Under the pieces are notes generated by a model. It was not told the origin of the DNA and did not search any database. It saw only the letters and a list, made by a program, of their open reading frames with translations. Both the position numbers and the translations under genes were made by a program. This document shows positions 41,407 through 50,041 of a stretch of 64,000 bases of DNA, one piece after another. How positions within the stretch are numbered: the stretch's first letter is position 1; each line of letters begins with the position of its first letter. This DNA comes from Parcubacteria group bacterium M10-OD1-1. GTDB lineage: Bacteria > Patescibacteria > Paceibacteria > Moranbacterales > UBA2206. The DNA lies in assembly GCA_003056145.1 (NCBI GenBank), contig LSNL01000002.1:1-64000 (forward strand), written 5' to 3'.

Positions 41407-41594
41407 GCTATTATCTACAGAATTTCCTCCCAAGGCGGATAAAAACTCTGGTGGACTTGTCTGCGAGGTGGTCAACATATGTTGTAATAGACAGACTATT
41501 GACATAATAACCTAGCATAAATTAGGGTATTATAATCCTTTAAATCACATAGAATTTGAAGAATAGCTTAGCTGATAATTAAAAAAGTAATAAA
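41407..41594. other. Noncoding stretch between lipoprotein gene and remnant
   Basis: Less AT-rich than the flanks over 41420-41500, with a CAACATATGTTG palindrome (41472-41483) and a TTGACA (41498-41503) without a well-spaced -10 box. I see no gene. Confidence 0.35.
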
Positions 41595-41729
41595 ATGTTG
41601 ATAAAAAGAACAATACAGGATTATGTCGAGGATTATGATGGGGGACTGCACACCTATGAAATTAAGTGGAATAGTAAGAAAAAAGTAGTTACACCAAAAA
41701 AATGGAAAGATAATTATCCAATCGGATGA
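41595..41729 (+). pseudogene. C-terminal remnant of a DUF4143-type ATPase gene
   Basis: An open stretch of 44 codons (41595-41729) reads IQDYVEDYDGGLHTYEIKWN followed by SKKKVVTPKKWKDNYP. This resembles the end of AAA ATPases with a C-terminal DUF4143 domain, where a YEIKW/YEFKW strand precedes a lysine-rich segment and a final YP. The ATPase domain (about 350 residues) is missing upstream, so it appears to be the tail of a deleted gene. Such ATPases are widespread accessory genes. Confidence 0.55.
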
Positions 41730-41782
41730 TTTGAGACTGGGCTTGTTAAAAATGATTATGATATGCTAGACTTTAAATAGGT

Positions 41783-42601
41783 ATGAATATTGAATATAGT
41801 AAAATTTATAACATTCTGCAAATAAAAGACAACATTTTGGTATTTGATTTTCAAAATGTTGGTTTTTTGAATACTTTTGAAATCGTTGAATTGTTTTCTC
41901 TGGCGGTTTCCAGTTTATTTAGTGGAGATAAATACAAGATAATCAATGAAACTAAAGCAAGCAGTCATTTAAAAAGAATTAATTTTTTTCCTGTTTTTGA
42001 AAAAATGAGAAATATTCCAGCATATGAAGAGGCTAGTTTCTCAACTGGTAACAGTAATAGACTTATAGAATTGCATAATTATGAACATAAAGAACAATTT
42101 TATGGTGATTATGATAAAATTTTTATAATGCTTAAAAATATTGGATTAACAGATGAAACTACTTCTTTAGTTGCTTCTTCACTGGGTGAAGTAGTGGATA
42201 ATGCTTTTTTGCATAATCTTGGAATGTGGCCATTGAATATAAGTGGTAGATCAATATTGTTGGCACAGAATTTTCCACAGAAAAAAGAGTTGTGTTTTTC
42301 TTATTGTGATTTCGGTGTTGGCTTTCGAGCTACATTGCTAGAAAATTATCCTGAATTAAAAAATAATTTTGAAGCTATAAAATTGGCTATGGAAGAAAAT
42401 GTAACATCACGATTTCCACGAAGAGGCGGAAACGGCTTGAATTATTTACAAAAAAATATTTTCAACGGATTTAAAGGTGAATTATTGGTGCGTTCAGGCG
42501 AAGCATTGGTTAATGTGCGTAGTCAAGGAGATGTTGAATTAGTTGATAACAATGTGCAAGTTGGTTTTGGTTCAAACATATTTTTCTCATTAAAATATTA
42601 A
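41783..42601 (+). CDS. GHKL ATPase with N-terminal STAS-like segment
   Basis: A 272-residue protein. Residues 5-75 look like a STAS-type strand-helix fold (NILVFDFQNVGFLNTFEIVELF). The rest is an HATPase (GHKL) domain: N-box SLGEVVDNAFLHN (E136, D139, N140), G1 DFGVG (176-180) and G2 GGNGLNYL (215-222). There is no H-box, so it is not a classical histidine kinase; it is closer to anti-sigma kinases of the SpoIIAB/RsbW type. The next gene, 4 bases downstream, encodes a DUF4325 STAS-like protein, an arrangement that fits a partner switch. No sigma factor is nearby. Confidence 0.75.
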   Translation: MNIEYSKIYNILQIKDNILVFDFQNVGFLNTFEIVELFSLAVSSLFSGDKYKIINETKASSHLKRINFFPVFEKMRNIPAYEEASFSTGNSNRLIELHNYEHKEQFYGDYDKIFIMLKNIGLTDETTSLVASSLGEVVDNAFLHNLGMWPLNISGRSILLAQNFPQKKELCFSYCDFGVGFRATLLENYPELKNNFEAIKLAMEENVTSRFPRRGGNGLNYLQKNIFNGFKGELLVRSGEALVNVRSQGDVELVDNNVQVGFGSNIFFSLKY

Positions 42602-42605
42602 AATT

Positions 42606-42908
42606 ATGAAAACAATTGAAATGAAAAAATTTGGAAAATACTTAGCTGGTCGTGAAGCCGGCAAGCATGCCTATGATTTTTTTATAAAAGAAATCGAAAA
42701 GATGCCGAAAGATGAAAAAATATTTTGCAATTTTCAGGATGTTTTGCTTTTAGCACCGTCTTATTGTGATGAACTTTTTGGTGAAATTCAAGAAAATTTG
42801 CCAGATAAGCTTGTAATTGATAAGAATATTGGCAATGCTTTGAAAAAAGCTTTTGATACTGTAGCAGAGGTGAGGGATTTAGAATTTATGTATGGTGAAA
42901 GTGAATAA
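42606..42908 (+). CDS. STAS-like DUF4325 protein
   Basis: A 100-residue protein that fits the STAS-like DUF4325 profile: an N-terminal GKYLAGREAGKHAYDFF segment, the strand KIFCNFQDVLLLAPSYCDELFGEI (a serine-containing turn in the place where anti-anti-sigma factors are phosphorylated), and a helix near the end (NIGNALKKAFDTVAEVR). It follows the GHKL gene by 4 bases and is almost certainly co-expressed. In partner switches such proteins bind or are phosphorylated by the kinase-like partner. The output here is unknown. Confidence 0.75.
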   Translation: MKTIEMKKFGKYLAGREAGKHAYDFFIKEIEKMPKDEKIFCNFQDVLLLAPSYCDELFGEIQENLPDKLVIDKNIGNALKKAFDTVAEVRDLEFMYGESE

Positions 42909-42956
42909 TCCATTTTTTGCAATCAATTTTTTTTGAGTGCAGGTTTTAGTTGTGAT

Positions 42957-43037
42957 AAAATTTATTTAACTCAAAAGTTGGAAATTGCTGTGGACAAAAC
43001 TAGAAAAAGAATTATTATTAAAGACTGGGAGGAGTAA
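42957..43037 (+). pseudogene. Remnant of an AbrB-like gene
   Basis: An open frame to the stop at 43035 reads QKLEIAVDKTRKRIIIKDWEE, the C-terminal half of an AbrB/SpoVT domain and similar in pattern to the intact protein at 19993 (QKVVAKKVRGGILIKDWKK). The N-terminal half is missing or scrambled. Confidence 0.6.
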
Positions 43038-43055
43038 GTGAATAAAAGTAATTAA

Positions 43056-44624
43056 ATGTCAGATAGTATAAAGAAGAGAAGAGTATTATCATCAAAAACT
43101 CAAACAATTATTTTGGCTGTGGTTTTGTCAATTATTTCTATAAGTGCTTTTGTTTATTATTACCAAAATGGGCTGAGCCTGGCTTTCAGCGATTCAATGT
43201 CGCATCTCAATATTGCCCGGCGCGTCGTTGATAGTCTCACTCCCGGTTTTGCGCAAATAGGAAGCATTTGGCTGCCATTGCCTCACCTCCTAATGCTTGC
43301 CACTGTATGGAATAACTTCATGTGGCATTCCGGACTTTCTGGATCGTTAATCAGTATGATTTCCTATGTCGTCACCGGAGTTTTGATTTTCAAACTGCTC
43401 AAAGAGCTTAGGGTTAATGCGTTAGGAAGAATTGCCGGTGTGGCAATTTTTGCTTTGAACCCGAACATTCTCTATCTTCAGTCAACTGCCATGACTGAAC
43501 TTTTGCTTTTGGCAACAATGATGGCTGGCGCATACTATTTTTTTCTATGGCTAGAAAAAAGTGATGACCTGCTTCTTATAAAATCCGCCTTTTGGATTAT
43601 GCTTTCCACTCTTGTGCGCTATGACGGTTGGTTTCTTCTTTTGTTTGAATCTATATTTCTTCTTTTGCTCATATGGAAAGAAAAAGGATGGAAAAAAGCA
43701 GAGGGTAATTTTTTGGCATTTTGTTTTTTGGGCGGGTTTGGTATTTTTTTGTGGGTGGTGTGGAACTGGGCGATTTTTGGAGATCCGCTTTATTTCGCAT
43801 TTGGACCATTTTCCGCACACACCCAACAAGAAAATTTTTCCGTCAATGGACTACTCCTTACTCAGTATAATATGTTTTTATCAACAAAAATATATACTAT
43901 CGCAGTTGAATTTTGCACGGGCTTGCCTATGCTCATCTTGACATCTGTGGGAGTATTGTGGGTATATCTGAATAAAAATATTGTCGGTAAGATAAAACTG
44001 GCATTATTGCTTTTTACCATACCATTCTTCTTTAATATAATTGCTCTCTATTTTGGTCATTCAATTTTATTTATGCCTCATATTTTGGGTTCGGGCTGGT
44101 TTAATGTTCGCTACGGCGTAATGTGTATTCCGATGATCGCCATATTTGTAGCTCTGCTGATGAATTTTAAAAATAAAGTTTTTCAAGTTATCCTATCTAT
44201 TTTTATTATCGTGGCTATCATATTTCCTTTTTCATATGAGCCAGTGACCCTGCAGGATGCGAAAGAAGGAATGGCTCGCAAAGATCTTCGGGCTGCTGGA
44301 CACTGGTTGGCTGGCAATGCCACTAATCCGAATGAAGAAATTCTTATTTCGTCTGCCGCTAATGATCCGATCGTTTTTCTTTCTGGCTTTCCAATAAAGA
44401 GATTTATCTATGAAGGCTCGGGGAAATATTGGATTGAGTCAATGAAAAACCCTGCTGAATATGCGACATGGGTATTTGTTGATAAGAAAAATTCAATGGA
44501 TTCTGTTGCAACGAAATTATGGAAGACTGGAATTTTGCAGAAAAAATTTAATTTGGTCCATGAAGATGAATGGTTTTTGTATTATAAAATTAAGAGTAGT
44601 CCGGATAAAAAAATAGGAAATTAA
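43056..44624 (+). CDS. GT-C-like membrane glycosyltransferase (paralogue of 36877)
   Basis: A 522-residue protein with about ten to twelve membrane helices. The first outer loop has AFSDSMSHLNIARRVVDSL, matching the paralogue at 36877, with the acidic D of FSDS as a likely catalytic residue. The matching blocks WNNFMWHSGLSGS, GWFNVRYGVMCIPMIAIF and KYWIESMKNPAEYATWVF run the length of both proteins. Codons are less AT-rich than in the core genes. The following gene is a secreted hydrolase-like protein 27 bases downstream, so the pair may act on one surface glycan (inference). Confidence 0.75.
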   Translation: MSDSIKKRRVLSSKTQTIILAVVLSIISISAFVYYYQNGLSLAFSDSMSHLNIARRVVDSLTPGFAQIGSIWLPLPHLLMLATVWNNFMWHSGLSGSLISMISYVVTGVLIFKLLKELRVNALGRIAGVAIFALNPNILYLQSTAMTELLLLATMMAGAYYFFLWLEKSDDLLLIKSAFWIMLSTLVRYDGWFLLLFESIFLLLLIWKEKGWKKAEGNFLAFCFLGGFGIFLWVVWNWAIFGDPLYFAFGPFSAHTQQENFSVNGLLLTQYNMFLSTKIYTIAVEFCTGLPMLILTSVGVLWVYLNKNIVGKIKLALLLFTIPFFFNIIALYFGHSILFMPHILGSGWFNVRYGVMCIPMIAIFVALLMNFKNKVFQVILSIFIIVAIIFPFSYEPVTLQDAKEGMARKDLRAAGHWLAGNATNPNEEILISSAANDPIVFLSGFPIKRFIYEGSGKYWIESMKNPAEYATWVFVDKKNSMDSVATKLWKTGILQKKFNLVHEDEWFLYYKIKSSPDKKIGN

Positions 44625-44650
44625 ATTACTGATATTTTTTTCGAAAGTTT

Positions 44651-45910
44651 ATGCGTAGAATTTTAATTTTGTTAGCGATTGTAGGGGCAGTTTTTTTTGT
44701 CATACACAATCATTCCTTACATATTTTTCCCAAAAAAACTTTCACCACTCAACTAAGATTGCCTATAGCTTTGCCAAATTTTCCGAAACTGCCGGAAAAT
44801 ACTTGGAGTATTCAATCAATTGATACGATGAAATATTCAAGGGACGTGGCTAGGTTAAAGGCAAAAGACTTAGCTTTTCTAGGTGTAATTAATGGTCAGA
44901 TGAAAAATATTGCCAATACTGGCGCTAATTATGTTGCCATTGATACTCCATATGACCAAGAGTTCTTTCCTATGCTTCAAAAGTGGGTGGCGGTTGCCAG
45001 AAAATATAATCTACATGTGTGGTTCCGTGGTAATTGGTCAGGATGGGAAGGTTGGTTTAACTATCCAAAGAATTTAAGCAGACAGGAACATATTCAGAAG
45101 AGCAAAAATTTTATATTAAGACATCCTGATATTTTTTCTGACGGGGATATTTTTTCTAGCTGTCCTGAATGTGAAAATGGTGGCCCAGGCGATCCGCGTC
45201 ATACAGGTGATATCACGGGATTTCGCAATTTTATGGTGTCTGAATACAAGATAGAGAAGGATGCTTTTAAAAAAATTGGAAAAAAAGTTTCGGCAAATTA
45301 TTATCCGATGAATAGAGATGTGGCAAAGATAGTGATGGACAAAAGCACAACTGCGGCGATGGGTGGTATCGTGGTTGTCGATCATTATATAAAATCGCCT
45401 CAGCAATACGCAATAGATTTGAAGAATTTGCAACATTTGACAGGTGGAAAAATTGTGTTGGGGGAATTTGGCGCGCCCATTCCTGATATTCATGGGAAAA
45501 TGACGAAGGGTCAGCAAGCGCAGTGGATTGATGATGTACTGAATAATTTGAGTGGAGTTGATGGCATTGAGGGCGTGAACTATTGGGTGAATGCGGGAGG
45601 TACTACCTCAATTTGGGATGCAAAAGGGGGAGCCTCTGCTGCTGTTTCGGTTTTGGAAAAATATTTCAAAGCCAAAAATTCCTATGGCATCGTGACGGAT
45701 GAGATGAATCGTCCAATCGGCGGAGCAAAAATTTCTTTTCAGGATAAGAATGTATTTTCTCAAGATAACGGGTATTTTGAGATTAGATTTATAGAAAATT
45801 TTCCGATCAATGTGGTTGTATCAGCTGCCGGATTTTCAAATAAGAATTTTGAAATTAAAGGCAATAACAAGCAGTTGCAACTTATTTTGCAACAGAAAAA
45901 ATTGCAATAA
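44651..45910 (+). CDS. Secreted TIM-barrel glycoside hydrolase-like protein
   Basis: A 419-residue protein with an N-terminal signal-anchor (about 3-22). Residues 60-340 look like a TIM-barrel hydrolase: NIANTGANYVAIDTPYD, a charged loop RGNWSGWEGW, CPECENGG with E173/E175, VVVDHY, and VLGEFGAP with E272. Two glutamates on neighbouring strands are the usual retaining pair, so E173 or E175 and E272 are candidates. The last 75 residues form a carboxypeptidase-regulatory-like beta domain (DEMNRPIGGAKISFQDKN). I cannot assign a GH family with confidence. It follows the GT-C-like gene. Confidence 0.6.
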   Translation: MRRILILLAIVGAVFFVIHNHSLHIFPKKTFTTQLRLPIALPNFPKLPENTWSIQSIDTMKYSRDVARLKAKDLAFLGVINGQMKNIANTGANYVAIDTPYDQEFFPMLQKWVAVARKYNLHVWFRGNWSGWEGWFNYPKNLSRQEHIQKSKNFILRHPDIFSDGDIFSSCPECENGGPGDPRHTGDITGFRNFMVSEYKIEKDAFKKIGKKVSANYYPMNRDVAKIVMDKSTTAAMGGIVVVDHYIKSPQQYAIDLKNLQHLTGGKIVLGEFGAPIPDIHGKMTKGQQAQWIDDVLNNLSGVDGIEGVNYWVNAGGTTSIWDAKGGASAAVSVLEKYFKAKNSYGIVTDEMNRPIGGAKISFQDKNVFSQDNGYFEIRFIENFPINVVVSAAGFSNKNFEIKGNNKQLQLILQQKKLQ

Positions 45911-46233
45911 TTGATTCTTGGGGAAAAATAAATTTTTATGATATGAGCTGGCTTTGGTTCGGACTGCATTTTTATGAAAAAGAGTTAGATAATGATATGA
46001 TGAAAATGAAATAGAAATCTTTATGGTTTTTAATTTTGGAATATAAAAAAAAATATAGACAATTCTTTTAGATTTTCTTCTAAAAAATTTACTAGAAGCC
46101 TTAATGATGGATGTAAAAACTATTCTTTAGTGGTGGTAAGAAATTTGACTGGATAAGTTTGTTATTATAAACTAAAGAGAACGCAAGTTGAACTTTTCTT
46201 ATTTGTCTTAAGGGCACTTGGTTAACTAAAAAT
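45911..46233. other. Noncoding gap
   Basis: AT-rich. It holds a 23-codon open stretch at 45943-46014 (MSWLWFGLHFYEKELDNDMM...), which is probably chance or a gene remnant, and the second promoter-like repeat at 46145-46200. Confidence 0.4.
46145..46200 (+). repeat. Dispersed promoter-like repeat, copy 2
   Basis: TTGACT, then GTTTGTTATTATAAACTAAA and a matching tail; see copy 1 at 30126-30183. It ends about 30 bases before the membrane-protein gene at 46234. Confidence 0.6.
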
Positions 46234-46836
46234 ATGAAATTATTTACTAAAGAAAAAATTCCTGCCAAGCATCTTCTTAAACATGAAACTAAAAAACAAG
46301 CTTTATTAAAGTTTTCTTTATTGTTGCTAGTTTTTTTAGCGTATGGAGGATTTATATCTTGGAAATATGGGATGGCGCAAGGATTTTGGGTTTCTATTTT
46401 AACTTGGTCTTTTTTTGTTTTGAGTACTCCAGTCGCTGATGCTGGTTTTTTAATCAGTTTTCCAGTACGACTTATTATTCAAATGAGAATGTTGGTATCT
46501 CAGATTATCGTTTGGTTTGTAGCGGTTTTTTTAAATATTTATACTTTCTTTTTGGTTCCAGACATTTATAATAAAACTGATTTACTAAAACTTTTTTATC
46601 ATATTATTGCTAAACCGATTCCTTTTTGGTTAATCTTTCTAATTTCAGCGATTGGGACGATTGTCTCTATTCAATTTGGAGATGAGTTAATGGACACTGA
46701 GTTTCATAAAGACCGGGTTTTTTATCAGAAGCATAGAAAAAAGAATAAGTTTTTAATTATGATTTTTTTATTTATAATTGCTTTTATCTTATATAATTTC
46801 TTACTTAAACAATTAGGAATTCATATTTTAAGCTAA
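46234..46836 (+). CDS. Four-helix membrane protein of unknown function
   Basis: A 200-residue protein with four or five membrane helices (about 25-43, 49-72, 82-107, 128-150 and 173-192). A conserved-looking polar loop FGDELMDTEFHKDRVFYQKHRKK follows the fourth helix. I do not recognise a named family. It has the promoter-like repeat upstream and is followed by the rmlD gene about 110 bases on. A TTGAAT/TATTCT pair at 46845-46873 may start a separate transcript for the glycan cluster. Confidence 0.55.
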   Translation: MKLFTKEKIPAKHLLKHETKKQALLKFSLLLLVFLAYGGFISWKYGMAQGFWVSILTWSFFVLSTPVADAGFLISFPVRLIIQMRMLVSQIIVWFVAVFLNIYTFFLVPDIYNKTDLLKLFYHIIAKPIPFWLIFLISAIGTIVSIQFGDELMDTEFHKDRVFYQKHRKKNKFLIMIFLFIIAFILYNFLLKQLGIHILS

Positions 46837-46944
46837 AATTTTAGTTGAATTTTTTTTTCTTTTAAGGTATTCTTTAATAAAGCAGGCTTATCTTGTACTT
46901 GGTATAAGTTTGCTGTTAATATAAATTTTAGAAAGTTAAATAAT

Positions 46945-47925
46945 ATGCGAAAAATACTTATAGTTGGTGCTAAGGGAATGCTCGGACAGGAGCTAGTAAA
47001 AGCCTTTAAAAAGGATAAAGAAAATAAAGTTATTGCTTGGGACAAAGAAGATTTGAATATCTCTAGCGAAAAAGAGGTTAGTAAAAAAATAGGGTTTACA
47101 AAACCTAATATTATTATCAACGCTACCGCTTATAACGCTGTTGATAAGTGTGAGGAGGATAAAAAGGAGTATGCTATTGCTAGGAAAATCAATGGCTTGG
47201 CTCCTGGCTATTTAGCTAGAGCTGCCAAAAAAGCTAAGGCGATTTTAGTACATTATTCCACAGACTATGTTTTTAATGGCGAACCAGAAATTCCAGAGCC
47301 AGAAGGCTGTTCTCAATCGTGTTCTTCTTGTTCACTTCATGCCGATTTTCAACCGGAAATTGGTTTTGATGAAAAAGCTAAACCAAAGCCAATTTCTCAA
47401 TACGGAAAAACTAAATTGCTTGGAGAAAAAGAAGTTGAGAAGAATATAAAAAAATTCTATTTAATAAGAACTTCTAGATTATTTGGTCAACCAAATTTGG
47501 CTCAAGAAGGCACAAAAAGTTTTTTTGAAATAATGATAGAGTTAGGTAAAAGAAAAAAGAAAATTGAAGTTGTTGATGAGGAAGCTAGCTGTTTTACTTA
47601 TGTACCAGATTTAGTGAAAAAAACTAAAGAAATTGTTGATTCCCAAAAACCATTTGGTATCTATCACATTGTTAATCGCTTTCCTTGTACTTGGTATGAA
47701 GCAGTTGTCTTTTTATATGAAAAAGCCAAAATAAAAGCTGAAGTTATTCCAGTTTCTTCCGAAGAATTTCCGCGTCCAGCTAAAAGACCGTATTATTCGG
47801 TCCTCGTTAATACTAAACTTAATCCATTGCGAGATTGGCGCGAAACTTTGGATGAGTACTTAAAAATTATAGTACCAGTTAAGAAAAAAGTTTTAGCGAA
47901 AAAGAAAACATCAGCGAAAAAATAA
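46945..47925 (+). CDS. rmlD: dTDP-4-dehydrorhamnose reductase
   Basis: RmlD makes dTDP-L-rhamnose, a donor for surface glycans. The protein is an extended SDR with GAKGMLGQE (8-16), the strand NIIINATAYNAVDKCE, the catalytic STDYVF region and the YxxxK pair Y153/K157 (QYGKTKLLGE). Oddly, an insertion after VFNGE has a cysteine cluster CSQSCSSCSLH (122-132) in a proline/glutamate-rich loop, and the C-terminus ends in a lysine-rich tail. At 326 residues it is slightly longer than typical (about 290). It heads the 46945-64000 glycan cluster. rmlB and rmlC are not in the window. Confidence 0.92.
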   Translation: MRKILIVGAKGMLGQELVKAFKKDKENKVIAWDKEDLNISSEKEVSKKIGFTKPNIIINATAYNAVDKCEEDKKEYAIARKINGLAPGYLARAAKKAKAILVHYSTDYVFNGEPEIPEPEGCSQSCSSCSLHADFQPEIGFDEKAKPKPISQYGKTKLLGEKEVEKNIKKFYLIRTSRLFGQPNLAQEGTKSFFEIMIELGKRKKKIEVVDEEASCFTYVPDLVKKTKEIVDSQKPFGIYHIVNRFPCTWYEAVVFLYEKAKIKAEVIPVSSEEFPRPAKRPYYSVLVNTKLNPLRDWRETLDEYLKIIVPVKKKVLAKKKTSAKK

Positions 47926-47951
47926 ATTTGTAAAAATTAAATTTAGGATAT

Positions 47952-49187
47952 ATGAAGAATCTAAAAAAACAAGATAGAGAAGTGTATAAGTCAATTATGG
48001 GCGAGCTTAAGCGTCAGCAAGAAGGTATGGAGTTGATTGCTAGTGAAAACTATGTTTCGGAAGCTGTTTTGGAAGCCCTAGGTTCTGTTTTTACTAATAA
48101 ATATAGTGAAGGGTATCCTGGGAAAAGATATTATGGAGGACAGGAATACACAGATGTGGTCGAGAATTTGGCGATTAAAAGAGCGAAAAAACTTTTTCAA
48201 GCTGAACATGTTAATGTGCAACCCCTTTCTGGCGCACCAGCTAATATGATTGCTTATATGGCGCTTTTACAACCAGGTGATACCATTTTAGGAATGGATT
48301 TATCGCATGGAGGACATCTAACTCATGGTCATCCAGTAACTTTAAGTGCGCAAATTTATAATTTTGTTAGATATAAAACTAAAAAAAATGGCTTAATAGA
48401 CTACAAGGAGTTGGAAGCAATGGCCATAAAACATAAGCCAAAATTAATTTTAGCTGGATTTTCGGCTTATACAAGACAACTTAATTATGCTAAATTTCGT
48501 TCTATTGCTAAAAAAGTAGGAGCAATAACTATGATGGATATGGCACATATTGCTGGTTTGGTAGCTGGAAAAGTGATTACTAATCCAGTCCCTTATTTTG
48601 ATGTAGTAACAACTACAACTCACAAAACCTTAAGAGGTCCACGAGGAGGAATGATTTTGTGTAAGGAAAAATATGCTCAAGCTATTGATAAAGCTCTTTT
48701 CCCTGGCTTTCAAGGTGGGCCACATGAAAATAATATTGCTGGCAAAGCAGTCGCCTTTGGAGAAGCTTTGAAGCCATCTTTCAAAAGATATGCTCAACAA
48801 ATTCTCAAAAACGCTAAAACTTTGGAGAAAGAATTGAAAAAATATGGGTTCAAATTGATGTTTGGTGGAACGGATAATCATATGGTTTTAGTTGATGTTT
48901 TTGGCTCTAAAGGAATAAGTGGTAAAGAAGCGGAAGTTGCTTTAGATAAAGTAGGCATAACTTTAAATAAAAATATGATTCCTGATGATCCGAGAAAACC
49001 TCTTGATCCTAGCGGAGTAAGAATTGGCGTTCCAGCTATTACAACTAGAGGAATGAAAGAAAAAGAAATTAAAAAAATTGCTAATTGGATTAATGATGCT
49101 TTAGAAAATCATCAAGATACTAAAAAATTAAAACTAATTCATAAAGAAGTCATTAGCCTTTGTAAAAAGTTTCCTCTTTATAAATAA
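47952..49187 (+). CDS. glyA: Serine hydroxymethyltransferase
   Basis: GlyA interconverts serine and glycine with tetrahydrofolate, using PLP. The 411-residue chain has GMELIASENYVSEAVLEALG, YSEGYPGKRYYGG, SHGGHLTHG and the PLP lysine K225 in TTTTHKTLRGPRGG. Conservation is complete, and the length is normal. It lies between rmlD (27 bases) and rmlA (37 bases), an odd place for a one-carbon enzyme. The cluster may be co-transcribed for practical reasons, or the gene may have its own expression; no promoter is evident. Confidence 0.97.
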   Translation: MKNLKKQDREVYKSIMGELKRQQEGMELIASENYVSEAVLEALGSVFTNKYSEGYPGKRYYGGQEYTDVVENLAIKRAKKLFQAEHVNVQPLSGAPANMIAYMALLQPGDTILGMDLSHGGHLTHGHPVTLSAQIYNFVRYKTKKNGLIDYKELEAMAIKHKPKLILAGFSAYTRQLNYAKFRSIAKKVGAITMMDMAHIAGLVAGKVITNPVPYFDVVTTTTHKTLRGPRGGMILCKEKYAQAIDKALFPGFQGGPHENNIAGKAVAFGEALKPSFKRYAQQILKNAKTLEKELKKYGFKLMFGGTDNHMVLVDVFGSKGISGKEAEVALDKVGITLNKNMIPDDPRKPLDPSGVRIGVPAITTRGMKEKEIKKIANWINDALENHQDTKKLKLIHKEVISLCKKFPLYK

Positions 49188-49223
49188 ATCAATCAATTAA
49201 AAATAATTTTTTAAGTTAATTAA

Positions 49224-50021
49224 ATGAAAGGAATAATATTATCAGGAGGTACAGCCACTAGGCTTTTTCCTTTAACTGCTACTACTTCCAAACAACTCTT
49301 GCCAGTTTATAATCGGCAGATGATTTTTTATTCTCTAAATGTTTTAATTAAAGCAGGCATTAAAGATATTCTTATTATCGTGGCTCCTGAACATTCAGGA
49401 CAATATTTGAATTTATTAGGATCAATCTTTAAGGATTATGGCATTCATTTATATTTTGAAGTGCAAAAAGTTCCTCGAGGATTAGCTGATGCTTTTATTA
49501 TCGGAGAGAAATTTATTGATAATGATTCGGTGGCGATGATTTTAGGAGATAATATTTTTGAAAAAGATTTCTCAAAAGAAGTTAAAAATTTTCAATCTGG
49601 TGGATTGATTTTTGCTAAAAAAGTAAAAGATCCAGAGCGTTTTGGAGTAGTGAAATTTAATCAAGAAAAGAAAGCGATTAGAATTGTAGAAAAACCTCAA
49701 CAATGGATTAGTGATTATATTATTCCTGGTTTTTATATTTATGATAATCGAGTATCTAAAGTAGCTAAAAAAATTAAACCTTCCAAAAGAGGGGAAATAG
49801 AAATTACTCAAGTACATAACTATTACCTTAAACAAGGTGAATTAAAAGTTAGTACTTTTCAAGGCGAGTGGTTAGATGCAGGAACTTTTGATACTCTATT
49901 AGAAGCTGGTCAAGTAGTAAAAGAAAAAAAAATCTACAAAAACTTTGATCCTTTAATTGAGAAAGCAATAGCTAATTTCAATAAAGAACTGAAAGCCTTA
50001 GCTAAGAAAAAATTATTATAA
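49224..50021 (+). CDS. rmlA: Glucose-1-phosphate thymidylyltransferase (RmlA-like)
   Basis: A sugar-1-phosphate nucleotidyltransferase. The signature loop is SGGTATRLFPLT (7-18) instead of the commoner AGGxGTRLxPLT. It also has SKQLLPVYNRQMIFY, ILGDNIFE (metal D), VEKPQQW and WLDAGTF. This pattern fits glucose-1-phosphate thymidylyltransferases, but at 265 residues it is about 25 shorter than standard RmlA because it lacks the C-terminal allosteric helix. Together with rmlD it implies a dTDP-deoxysugar donor. It is followed by galU (about 20 bases), probably in the same operon. Confidence 0.9.
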   Translation: MKGIILSGGTATRLFPLTATTSKQLLPVYNRQMIFYSLNVLIKAGIKDILIIVAPEHSGQYLNLLGSIFKDYGIHLYFEVQKVPRGLADAFIIGEKFIDNDSVAMILGDNIFEKDFSKEVKNFQSGGLIFAKKVKDPERFGVVKFNQEKKAIRIVEKPQQWISDYIIPGFYIYDNRVSKVAKKIKPSKRGEIEITQVHNYYLKQGELKVSTFQGEWLDAGTFDTLLEAGQVVKEKKIYKNFDPLIEKAIANFNKELKALAKKKLL

Positions 50022-50041
50022 TTAGTTAGAAAAATAAAAAT

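Noticed and set aside
43551..43941. Open frames on both strands within the GT-C-like gene at 43056
   Set aside because: Both overlap a clear membrane-protein gene whose paralogue matches over the same stretch.
45116..45517. 133-codon minus-strand frame
   Set aside because: Lies wholly inside the hydrolase-like gene on the other strand and has no family signature.
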